Source: Pigoraptor chileana (taxonomy: Eukaryota > Opisthokonta > Filasterea). From it: 64,000 nucleotides of DNA. The stretch is from positions 1-64,000 of the forward strand of contig CALSCR010000578.1 in the NCBI GenBank assembly GCA_943704495.1, given 5' to 3'. How positions within the stretch are numbered: the first letter of the stretch is position 1; each line of letters opens with the position of its first letter. Positions 33,087 to 48,800 of this stretch are shown here, piece by piece. Below the pieces are notes generated by a model, which saw only the letters and a list, made by a program, of their open reading frames with translations, searched no databases and was not told the origin of the DNA. The position numbers and the translations under genes were made by a program.

Positions 33087-33195
33087 GAATGCGCGTGACG
33101 TAATCACCGTCCGCACAACCGCACAAATAATCAAATAGCCCACCCTGCAGCTCAGGAAGCTTCAATTCGTCGAGATCTGCAGACGGTGACGCCAT
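30675..33195 (-). CDS. SAP/HeH-like, RS-rich multi-pass membrane protein (possible nuclear-envelope protein)
   Basis: Eight exons on the minus strand (33144-33195, 32754-32871, 32514-32566, 32102-32211, 31657-31764, 31342-31491, 30839-30994, 30675-30716) join in phase to about 262 residues. Residues 8-38 form a SAP or HeH-like helix-extended-loop-helix (DELKLPELQDIAANLGINRW then GRKQDLIERI). A serine/arginine-rich basic linker follows (RSRSKSPSRRAARSPKKD), then a polar stretch. The C-terminal part has three hydrophobic segments: TVCNFLVLMEFLYVLSV, THLFYWVFFYFFLPLLIAVI and SVLTFAITRYCLFYIY. A DNA-binding-type N-terminal domain, an RS linker and membrane helices recall inner-nuclear-membrane proteins such as Heh/Src1 or lamin B receptor, but no specific family was recognised. 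The last exon is the least certain; a second acceptor gives a different 10-residue end. Confidence 0.6.
30739..30792. repeat. (GT)n microsatellite in an intron
   Basis: A pure GT tract (CA on the coding strand) in the last intron of the SAP-like membrane protein gene. Confidence 0.95.
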
Positions 33196-34339
33196 TTTCG
33201 TATCTCTGATAAAACAGCAAATGTCATCAGAGAGTGAGCTTGCCGCTTTAAACGAGAACAATAAAATGTAATCTGCGGGGAGAAAATACGCACCTTTGAT
33301 AAATCGACAGAGGTTGGAATGCTTCTTTCAACTGTAAGCGACGCCAAGTTTTTTCACAACACTCCAGCAGATTGCTCCTCCCCAGCTCGTGTGTGCACCG
33401 CGTGTGTGTGTTTGTGTCTGTGTGTATGTGTGTATGAGTGTGTATGTTTGGGTGCGTGCGTATGCCACTGTAATCTGAATCAGATTGACAGTTTGCGAGC
33501 GGACAGACATTACGCAAAGTGAGTGCGCCACTCCGTTATGTATGACGCTTTACTATGGGCGCCCCAATTTTGAAATCCGATTTTCAAAATTTGGGCGGGA
33601 AACGGCAGTCCGAGTGACAGTTCGTTTTGTAGTATTGTGACTAAAATTTGTGGTCCGTTTTGTGACTTGGTTGTCGAGACACATCCATCCACAGTCGATT
33701 CAGTTGCAGTGATGAAAAAGGTCGGTGTTTATCAGCATGGAAAGCCAAAAGGGGGATTGCCAGAATATCAAAAGGGTGCTAGAGAGATTAGATGCGCAGT
33801 ATAAAAAATACACCTAAGCACTTTGCTAAGTTCGCCCAATCTTGAATGTGCAATGAAGTCGATCCCACAAGATCTAATCTGGCAGACAGCTTCCACGCAC
33901 GTATAGAACTTTGCTTAAAAGCTCCCCTTTCATCACTGGCCTAAAACTCTTAGGATGGCCCATCACTAGGGATATGAGCATTGCAATCTTTGAAATATAG
34001 TGCCATCAGATCCTGTGTCTGCGGCGGGAGGGCAAGCTACACACGCAGCCGCAAATGTAAAAAGAAATAGTGGGGCCGGAGAATGAATGAGGAAATAGAG
34101 TGGCGAGTGCGAGTCTTCTCTTTCATTCAGTCCTATTCGTCTTCGCTATTTGACCGAATGGCCGTTCGTGTGAGTTATTGCGGCTCAACTCCCAGGCGAG
34201 TGCAATGTTTGCACAGCGTCAGCGTCAGCGTAATACATCGGCAAATAAAGTGATTAAAAAATTGAGCGTTTCCAAACGGCAGGCAATCTTACCGTATATG
34301 CAAGAAACCATTTTCTTGTGAAAAGACCCTGAAGCAAAG
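33196..34339. other. Divergent spacer between SAP-like and aldehyde dehydrogenase genes
   Basis: 1.1 kb that should contain both promoters. A GT-rich tract lies at about 33400-33450. No open frame with a recognisable domain was seen. Confidence 0.45.
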
Positions 34340-38151
<3,812 letters not shown>

Positions 38152-38842
38152 CAGGGCAGTCACGGGCGCAACGATGTGCCCACTGGCCAGACGGGTGCTG
38201 TTGAGTCATTGTGAAGCGGCTGTTTCAGTTCAGTCGGGCGGCTCCGTCAGTGTTGTGAGACTGTTGTGAAGTTCGGACTTGAAAGAGGAATAAATTAGTA
38301 TTCCTGACAATTGAAATGCATTCAATGTACCTAGTTAACGAAACCTCAGTCTTTTTGCTTGCTCTACGTCACGCATGTCACTCCGCTGATGTATCAACAG
38401 TCACACCGGCAGACAGCCAGTGGTCTTTATCGGTGTCACTTGCCTACTTCATGTCTGCCAGCGATTGAGAATATTATAGGGGACGCTTGATGCATGCCAG
38501 GAAGTCAGTTACAGTGACGGCCGGAGACTAGCATACGTTACACATCAAGTTATTCAGTGCAGGGCCAATTTTCATAACATATATTCTATATTTCTATATT
38601 TTCACGCACGCAATCGCAATTAAACGCCAAACAGGGTGAGCAAAGAACACTTGGGGGATCCACAAAAGTCACTGTTGCAAGCCTACATTAATGGCAGGAA
38701 GAAAGGGTGCGCCGGACAACAATATCGACATAACAATACGCTGTAGACCTCAGTAACTGTTGCGCCATTCCCCTCTTCTCCTGTACAGACAGTCGTCACG
38801 CCCGATCCAGCCGATCACACTGACGACAAATCTGAATAAGTT
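38152..38842. other. Convergent 3' spacer, aldehyde dehydrogenase / receptor
   Basis: 690 bases between two convergent genes. An AATAAA at 38289, 138 bases after the dehydrogenase stop, is a candidate poly(A) signal. Nothing else was recognised. Confidence 0.45.
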
Positions 38843-41800
38843 TTATACGCGGCTTTCCTCAATCTTGTCAAAGTCATCCAGGGACATCTCGAAAAGACTC
38901 GCAAGCTCAGCAGCCGAGCCGTGGCGCAACTGAGACTGCGGCAGTGACTGCGGCTGCGACAGCATTATCCGCTCCCTTGAGCCAGCAAAATCCTCCGATT
39001 GCAAACGGGCAACACGCAGTGTGACGGGCGGTGAGTTCGGGAGCGACGACGTCGAACCAAAGCTGCCGCCGCTGAATCGAATACCACTGGCCGACAGAGC
39101 CGAAATGCGCGGGTTGGATCCGCCGGACGCGAGTGAAGAGACAGTCCCGCCGACAGTGTCGGAGCGGCCTTTTGAGTACGTGCCCGGGGCAGACGACGCC
39201 CCAGAGGATGTGCGCGCGGTCGATCCGGTTGCACTCGTGCCCGCCGAGGAGGTCGCGGATGTCTTGAATATGCCAGAGAAAATTGCGAGAGATGAATGCT
39301 CCGACACGAATGCGGCATATTCCTGGCGCACCCGCTTTGTGAGGCAAAAGACAAGAAAGATGAAGGCGCCTTGGAAGCTGTTGGTGATCGTAAAAAGATA
39401 CTGAAGTGCCGTCTTCGCGTCACCGATAGCGAGGATACCAAACACCCAACTGGCGCCAGTGAGCAGGAAGATGCCGGCAAGAATACGCGCATGACCAAGT
39501 CGCTCCCTCTGCCGCTCCTTCGACATCTCCGCCGAGTGCTTTGTCAGCGTCCGTGCGATCATGATGAAGACGATCGTGTTGAACAGGATGATGGCCAGAA
39601 CAGGGGCGTAAAATGCGCCATACAGGGCAGACTTGTTATCAAACCAGCACCTGCAGCGTAGTCCAATGCATGCACCCACATGCAAGGGCGTTAGTTTCAT
39701 CCACACACGCCACACACATTGCAAACAGCTAGAATCACAGGGGAAGAGTGGAAATTATTCTCATACCTTCCGTTGTCGCTGCCCCATGCGTCGAAGTCGA
39801 TTGCCATCGTCAGGAATACTATCGCCGCGGGAACACCTGGAGACACACACAAATTGAGCAGCGGAACCATGAAGTCATGTTAACACAGATGAGAATCATA
39901 CAAAACAATTGCCATTGACCTGCCAGCATATTGCATGTTTGATGATGATAGGGGTGACACGTGACATGGCCCTGTACATGGGGAGAATGACACGGGTGTG
40001 CATGCAGAAGCAGCGAGGCCACCCACCCCATCCGATTGCAACATGGGCCAAGTAGTGCTCCGAGCTGCCGGACTTGTCTAGTAGAACAATCCCTCGGAAG
40101 ATGTTCATCGCCATTAAAAACATCCACACAAACGCCGCCAGAATGAAAAACTGCAGCAGCATGGCCGCGGCACGACACCCGCCGGCATTGCCGCTGTTGA
40201 TTCCCGCAATGAACGTCAGGTTCATGGCAAAGAGAGCAACGAGCAGATTCATCATGAGCCGCATGGCTGACGTCCGCAGTCGTGAGAACACGGCAAAAGT
40301 GATGAAGGTGATCAGACACCCTGCCATCGACAGCGCACACCCAATGTATGTGATGGCCTCGAGGGCGGCGGCGGCGGCGCCCGTCGGGCCGTTGTCATCA
40401 TCAATCTGAAAGAGGACGGCAAAGTTCGTGAGGTGGTCGCAGCTGCACGATGCAGTCGAGTTGGCCTCTATTGTGCCCACCGATGCGCAGCCGTCGCGAA
40501 GCCACGAGCGCGCGCTGTAGCTCCAGTATGAGCAGACAAACACGCCCTTTTTGCCGACAGGCACGGGCCGGGCGGGACCAACCATCACGTTGAACACGAC
40601 GGGTTCCGACAGAGACCGCAAAGTGTCATTGGTGTCGATGCCGCAGGAAATGACTGAGGATGCGACGAGAGAGTTGCTGGACGTCGCATTGTTGCCAAGG
40701 AAGAGCGTGCCGATGCGGTAAACTGCAAAATACACACGCGCCTGAGAGGCGTTGGCAGCGCGTGACAGGGCACTGACAGGGAGCGTGAATGTAGAAAGCG
40801 CCCCAAACGACGAGTCGGAGAAGGAGACAGCTGCCGTCGGGTAGGCTGTTGCATCGATAACTGAGCCTTCCACCACAAGATTGGGTTTCGCCACGCGGAC
40901 AGGAACGTTGGTAGCATTCCCGAGACCAAATCCGAGCGACTCAACGGCAAGTGTGAGTTGCTCACCCGCAGACGGTGACACTGGCTTGGAACCACTTCCA
41001 GGGTCTGGACTCACACCGACAAAGTCGCTAATTGAACCAATCGTTGGTGGGATCCAGTCAGTATAATTCGAATTCCCTCCCACATTCACCAATACAGTCA
41101 CAACATCCGCGGTGCTGTCCACCTGTGTCGTCGTGAAGACATCAGCGTTCCCGCCACCCGTCGTGTTAGAAAGCGCTGTTGCCGCACCGCCCAAATCGCG
41201 CCCCGAATAGAGCGTCGTGTTAATGCTTGCTATAAGTATAGAAATGTGCACACATGACGACAAGTCTGCCGATCGCCAGGAGCCCAGAGGATCGCACGCT
41301 CGAGTAGCGCTGCTAAAGTACCCTTTTCCACACGGACGCACTGCGGTGGCCAACGGCTCGGTCTCTTGCCACTCAATAATTCGCTCTGAATCAAACACGA
41401 TGCGTTCACGGCTGCAGTTTCGCGGGGGCGGCCCCGGAACAAACGTGAAGGCAACGTCGTCTGTGGGATCGCGCATGACATTGTCCGTGAGGTCGCGCGC
41501 AAACCCATTGGAAAACATGACAAGTGAAGTGGCGGCAGTTGTCAGAGATTGAGGGTCAAGGTACTTCAATGCCACAACAGCGTCCGTGTTCAGTTGGAAC
41601 GAAACGACGTTTGAGACGACCCCGATTCCAGATACATTTGCAAGGATGTCATCCGCACCACCAGCAGCAGACACAGCGCCGGTCGTCACGGGCGGGAATG
41701 CCGAGGGTAGCTGTAGCCCACCAGGAGGCCGCAAGATCACGCGAGACATATCGACCGAGCCGAGCCATACGGGTTCGTCAAAGCGAACGGTGACAGTCCA

Positions 41801-42803
41801 TGACGCAGCGTCGAGATGGACTGTGAGTATGTGCGGCGGTGACACGTCCAAGTTCACGCTGGTGGGAATCACGCCACCTTCATAAGCAGATCTATCGACA
41901 ACCGCAACGCCGTCAAGATCAACCGCTGCCGACGGCGACACGAGCATGCGCACAGTGCCAGAGTTCCCGGCAAACAGTGTTTTGATCACGCCCAAGACAC
42001 GCCGGGTGGGAGTGAGGGTGACAAGCGAGCCTGAGGCGGAAACAGAAGCCGTCCCGTTGAATGCAACACCAGGCGATTTGGGGCTCCCCGTAAACGCCAG
42101 TGCGTTTGCGTTGAATGAGCTGCCATCAAGCGCTCCTTTGACGCGAATGGTGACATTGCCTGCGTTAAGGTCCACCGACCACGACGCGACCGCAAGAGGC
42201 GCAGCTGTGCGTGCATACACAATGCTGCCGATAGCGCTCTTGCCTGAGCTTGACACGAGGACCAGGCGAAAAGCGTAGGTCGTGTCTGGGCGAATGCCAT
42301 GGGCACTTCCGAGGGTGGCGTTATTAACGGTCGGTGGAAGTTCCATAACAACAGTGTCATTCACGATGAGCTGGTATGCCACAATGGGGCCGTTACTGTA
42401 GGGAACCAATGCCCACGCGACGGAGACAGTCCTTGCGGAAGTCCTCCCCACGGTTGGTGGCAAGGGCTTCTCGGGAAGACCGGCCAGAGTGCGCACGACT
42501 AGAGGCAAGCTCTCCACAGAGCCGTAATCGGTGTTGATACGCAGCACAATGGCGTACACTGAGAAGGGGGATAGATCGGATATGGTTGCGGCGCCATCCT
42601 CATTTGCAAACTGCCCGGCCAGAGTGCCGTTCACCTCGACATCGATCAGCAGAAATCGCACGCCGGGAATGGCGGGCGATGGCTCCCAGCGAATGCCAAT
42701 CGCTGCCTCGGAAAGGGATGCGACTGACGCAAGCGGGGCCGTCGATGGAACGCCTGCAGGGGCACGCAAATGTGTGTGTTTGTTTGTGTCGAGTTGTGGA
42801 TAT

Positions 42804-42835
<32 letters not shown>

Positions 42836-45800
42836 CATACACAAAAGCAAGAAGAGAGATTTAGCAATGCTATAGTTCGCGCGCAAAGCAATCCCCTATG
42901 AATAACAGCTACCCGCCGAGCAAGTCTAATGGGAAGCGGCCAATACCAACCTCCAAGAGTCGACGCAGTCGTAACGGCGGACATGAGGACAAGGCGATCA
43001 ACGGTGGCAGTGAGGGAGATGGAATACTGCGTCCCGGGAGTCAGGCCACTGAGCGTCACAGCGAGAGGCTCCCCAACAGTGATGGCGGTTGCATTTCCAG
43101 CGGGAATGCCGTCAAGCAACACAGTGTAAAACGTGCCGGGTACAAGCGGGAGCCAAATAACTGTCAGCGTGGTCGCTGTCCGCAAGTCCACAGTGGGCGC
43201 CGCGAGAACAACGGGACGTGAGGTGGCGGTGGGTGTTGAGGTGGTTTCGGTCGGTGAAGCTGACGGCGCTGGTGAATTTGATGCGGGCTCGGATGTAGTC
43301 ACTGCTGACTGGGGATTCGGGGAGGACGCAGACGCAGAAGAAACTGAGGAGACAGCCGAGACCTCAGGCACTGCCACTGCAGATGATGACTCCGGCGCCG
43401 ACTCATTCGTTGAAGACGGCTTTGCGAGGTTGGAAATTGTGGACATTGCGGCCGTGCCCTTTGCGAAGCCGCTCGAGGCAATCGAGGTCGAATCGGGGAT
43501 CGATCCCGATTCCTCAGTCACCAATACAGACGGTGTTGCTATGACAGCAGCTGCAAGACAGAGAGAAAGAGTGCCAAGGACGTGAATATAAACCACATGA
43601 TTACCATTAAAATAATACGCTCACGCGGTCAATAACACATAGAGGAAATCTCACTGCCATCTCATTCAGCATGACACCATGTTGCCACTCACCCAGCGTT
43701 GTCACAGACACCGCAGCACTCAGGGTTGAGCCGCCACTCGTGAACGCGCGCACGGCGACAATGTAGGTCGTATTCGGACGCAGGGCGCCAACAACAACAG
43801 TCGAAGGGCCCACGAGTTGGGTAACCGCCTCGCCGTTGACAACGATTTCGTAGGCTGTTATCCGCCCGGTCGACTCGTCGGCAGGCGTAACAAGGACGAT
43901 GATGGAGTTTGACAGGACATCGACTATCTCGGGCGGCGGCACAAAAGAGGGCGGAGCTGTGCATGAAAAAAAAAGACAAAAGGCTGTTGAGTGCCATTTC
44001 ATCGCATTGCATCCAGGAGAAACAATAGGCAACCACATTTTGCAGCAATAGAGCTAGACATGAGGCGAGTAGTAGAAACAGCACACACAGAACATCCCCA
44101 CACACACACACTCTCGCTCACCGGCCAGCGTGAAGAGCAGGCTCGAACCATCGCTTGATCCCGCCGACGTGTGCGTGCGGATGGTCACCGTGTACACTGC
44201 GTTGGGCACCAGATCGGTGAAAAAGGCACGCCGCTCCTGCCCCGGACGCACCGATAACACGAGATTGCTGTTCAGCAGCACCTCAAAGAGGACAATGGGT
44301 CCGTTGCTCTCATTCCCGGCTTCCCACGTGACGTCCGCCGACGTCGCATTCACACTAACAATAATCGGGAGGACGGGCGGGGGAAAGCCTGCCGTGCAGC
44401 ATAGGATATTTTGATAATCCATGACATATGAGGGATTCGTTTTGATAAAGCAGCGACACGGCACAGGTACAGCCACATGCTTAACTATGCAGAGCATCAA
44501 GACAGTCGACGCACAAGGATGCAAACGCGACCACATACCCGCAAGCGTGGTGACAATCAGCGCATCGCCGTCTGTGGAGCCGCCGTCGGTGATTGCGCGC
44601 AGACTTATAGCATACGTCGTGTAGGGACGCAGCCCTTCAATAACGCGCTGAAAGTTGGTCGTGCCGCTAACAATCATGAAGACAGATCCGTTCACAAGCA
44701 AGGCATACCGAATGGGAAGGCCGTAAGGGTCCGTCACCGCAGGCCACAATACGGACACGGCGCCTGATGTAACAAAGCTCGCCGTGGGCGTGGGCGGTCG
44801 CAGCGGTTCACCTGCGCGCAAAGAAGTAACAACGATAAGCATTAGGGAAATGATGCGGAGAATACAATCGGTGGTGGTGAGCAAATGGTGAGGAGCAAAT
44901 ACATGTCCCTGCTTCCAAACTGGCAACAACAACACAACGACAACAGCGAGGAACGAAAGGGATTTGCCAGCGCATCCACCGAAATGCGTGGCGTAGTAAC
45001 TGTTACCTGGCGCAGTCGTGGCGTAAATGAGGTTTGAGTCTGCAGAGCCGGCTGAGTTCCACGATCGCACGTAAAAGAAGTAGGACGTAACAGGCAGTAG
45101 GTTACCAACGACAAACGCTCGCTCTGTCCCGGTGACATTGCCCACGGATATGTCATTTGCGAAAATTTCGAAAGAGTCGACATTGCCGTCGTCAAGAGTG
45201 AGCCATGCCACAGTGACATTGTTTTTTGAGACCGTCAGATCCCGCACTACCGTGGCGGGCAGAGGCACATCTGAAATCACAAAGACACACGCCAGGAGGG
45301 AGAAAGAAATAATTGCGACTCATCCGGATTAAGTTGTGTTGCAGTTAACCTCCATATATATGGTTTGGGGGTGGAATGAAAAGGGGGCCATTTTCCGATC
45401 AAATTCAAAGTTCGCATGAACATAAGCTATGTTCCGTACCAGGTAGAGTCTTGAACAACACGGAGTCACTGGCCGTGAAGCCCGCCAGCGTCCACGCACG
45501 CAGTGTTGCGACATACAGTCGCCTTGGGACGAGGTCAAGTGCGTCAAATGAGAGTGTCGAGGCCATCGACGAGAAATTCGCCACAGACGTGCTGTTGAGC
45601 ACGATTTCGTATCGAGTAATGGGCGACAGCGACTCCGACACCGGCTTCCATGCAATCGACGCAGTGCGCTGCCGTATCGAAGCCACTGTCAAGGGCGATG
45701 GGGTTGGTGGATACGCTGGAAACAGACATGATAAAACACACCCGGCACACACACACATGCAGCCATTGACATACAGTCAGCCGAAAATTCATACAGTCAG

Positions 45801-48800
45801 CCGAAAATGAATTGTGACATGGAAACAGATCGGGGATAAAGAGGGAAACCGCACATAAATGCCATCATAAAAATTCTCTCGCATAAAAAAAAAAGTTACC
45901 TGTGCAGCCATCCGGACCGAATCCGCCAAAGAGGCGAACATACGGCTGAGAGCACGCGCACGTGACTTGGGACGTTGCGTTGACGCACGAAGCCAAACCA
46001 CTGCACCCGCCGTTGTCGAACAAGCACTGATTGCATGTTGCAATCGAGCCACTGTAAATCTTCGACGTGTCGACGAGTGACCCACACGTCATGAGGCTGT
46101 CAATGCCACGGATCACCCCGGAAAGCACAATGCGGCCCCTGAACGTCAGAATGCCCGGCCCAAACAGAGTGCCGTTCTTGAGAATAACGAGCATGTAAGG
46201 CGCTGACTCGAGTGGGAAGTTGTACGTAACTGACCCTCCGATATAAAACGCCCCAGTGCCGTCAGACTGAAAACTTGATGATGTGGACTGTGACAGTGAT
46301 TTTGTGGCGGGGACGCACAGGGCACCATTTCCGCGAAGCATCACCTGCGATGACAAGATGCCATCCGGGATTGCTGTACTATCGAGAAAGACATCCGCGC
46401 ACGCCGTCGCGAACGGTATCGCGCTGTTCCCTCCCAAGTCCTGCTCTTGGCGTGCAAGGCCGCCGTTGTCAACAGTCAGCATGCCGGACGACACATTGCC
46501 CGCGAGCTGGGTGTAGACCGTCCCAGGGCTGCCGTGCCGAGTGTTCATGTCGCTGCCAGAGCGCGAACCACGCGCCAGAATGGATCCCTTGAATCCGGAA
46601 AACGAACCGGCGACAACGGCCACGCGGCCGCCACTGCCACCACCAGAATACACATCGCCGACTCCACCATTCGCCGAGATTGTTCCACCGCCAGCGAGGC
46701 TTGCACAATCGAGAGAAACACTTCCACCCGATGCGGCGCCCTGTGCACCCACATCAGCACACGACGGGTTGCGATCGAATGCGTTGGCGGAAACTGTCCC
46801 GTCCACACGACACTCGCCTGTAACATTAATGCGGATGGCACCTCCACCCCAAATGTTGCAGTTGTATCCAACGACATCGCGTCTGCGAATAAATGAGGTC
46901 AATGTGCATTGGAGAAATAATTAAATCAGGTAAGTAAGGAAACAAACAAAAAATACAAACAAACGTATATTGCCGCACCCACCCAACACCGCTGCCAAAC
47001 GTCGCAGGGGCCTTGTAGTTGCCGTAGGGTAGCCCCGGAATGATTGTGATTTGCCCTCCCGGGTAATAATAAATGCCACCGTACCCGCCATGGCTGCTTC
47101 CCGCCATCGCGTACAATTGAGAAGTCGCCTTTGGTGCACCGGGCCCTCCAACCTGGTATCCCTGACCGTCGACATTGACCGAACAGTTGACTCCAACCTC
47201 CATGTAGCTGGTCGTGAGTGCGATCGGTTGAGGATTCGGATCCCGCGAAGAAAATCCGTTGACAAACGTGATGCGCGCCCGATCTGTCGCCCGCAGAGAA
47301 GTAAATGCAAAGGAAAACGCGCCCTCAGTTCCGTTGCGTCCCTCGAACGTGGCCGTGGCGTTGCTGACCCATACGTTCTGGATGCTGCCAAGAAGGCCTC
47401 GCGATTCAAACTGCGCCTGTATGACAAGCGATGCCAGGCCCGCGACAGTGCCGAGGCTTGCAAAGGGCGCTGTAACGGTGAGACTGCCGGACGGTGCGGC
47501 GAGAATGCCGCGAGGGAGGAGGACGATTGGCGCGGACGGCCATGCAGTAGGCGAATTCACAACCATCCGCCCGCCATCAAGAAACACGGTACCACTGCCG
47601 TCAGAGTTGAGCGCCACACCGGGAAAGGTAATGTTAGCGTTCCATATGAGCAGGTTGCCCTTGTTTCGCAGCACAATGGACGACGCTACATTTGAGGACC
47701 CGATCACCACCGCGCACGTGACGACTCGGGGGGCGACTGCAGCAGATATGTCGGTGACAGGGCGATTCCCTCCGTCGATAAGTAGCTGCCCCGCCGACGC
47801 CGGCTTATCGTGGAGATACACCGTACCGGGCCCACCCGTTGTTATGGGCGGACCAACCTGCATGTTGCGGCCTCCGTATGCCAAGGCAGACCCACTAAAC
47901 GCCTCCATGGACATGTAGTAGACGGCGATTCGCCCGCCACTGCCGGCGCTCGAGTACCAGTAACTGTCGCCACCATGCGCAGTAATGTAGCCATTTCCAC
48001 TTAGTGTCACCGTGTCGATCCACACGCTCCCGCCTGCACTGCCCGAGCCATAGTAACAGTCGGACGGAGTGGGAGTGCCATCGGCGGAGATCGTCCCGTT
48101 GAGCTCAACCGTGACTGCGCTAATTTTGATGGCGCCGCCGCCGCGTCCCACACACAAGCTATTGTAGTAGTGCAGTCCCCCAGACCCAAGTGACGTCGGA
48201 CTGAAGGCATCTCCGTTAGGTGTGCCCGGATATGACAGTGGTGATGCGACATTTGCTGCTCCGTATCCGCCATGGGAGCTGCCACCGATACTGAATTCTC
48301 CGTTGCGCGACCGGCCGGAACCCGGACCGGCCATGTAGTACCCTACAGATGCACGCACAATAATAGCAGACTCAATTAGTTAAAGTGTTCGTTCTCAAAG
48401 TTCAAGAACAAAAGCAGACCACACAACTCAAACTAACAGGACGGACAACGGGAAATATACGCACCCTGCCCGTCGCTCGACACTCGGGATCCAGTCGCGA
48501 GAAGAACACTCAAAGCAGTTATCGACAGGCCGTTACCCTCAATCTTCCCAGCGGTTTTGATGCCGCATCCAATGGTTAGCGTTGAGTTCCTCCGCAGAAC
48601 AATCGAGTCGAGGTCGAGTGAAAAGTTGCCTCCAGTGGTTGCGTTTCCGTCAAGAAACGTTTTCACAAACGGGCACAGCGTGAGGGTGCGCATCAGTGGT
48701 AAGCGCCCAATCAGATCAGTATCGGCGCAGACCTCAAGATCCGTAACGCCGTTGACAGATCCATACAGCCACAAGCGTCCGTTGACCTGCAGTGGACCAG

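Noticed and set aside
43133-43585. 150-codon acidic plus-strand frame
   Set aside because: It is the antisense shadow of the Ser/Thr/Pro-rich stretch of the receptor.
46541-47918. Several long plus-strand frames over the receptor
   Set aside because: They are antisense shadows of glycine-rich coding exons, whose GGC/GGT codons read as Ala/Pro/Thr on the other strand.
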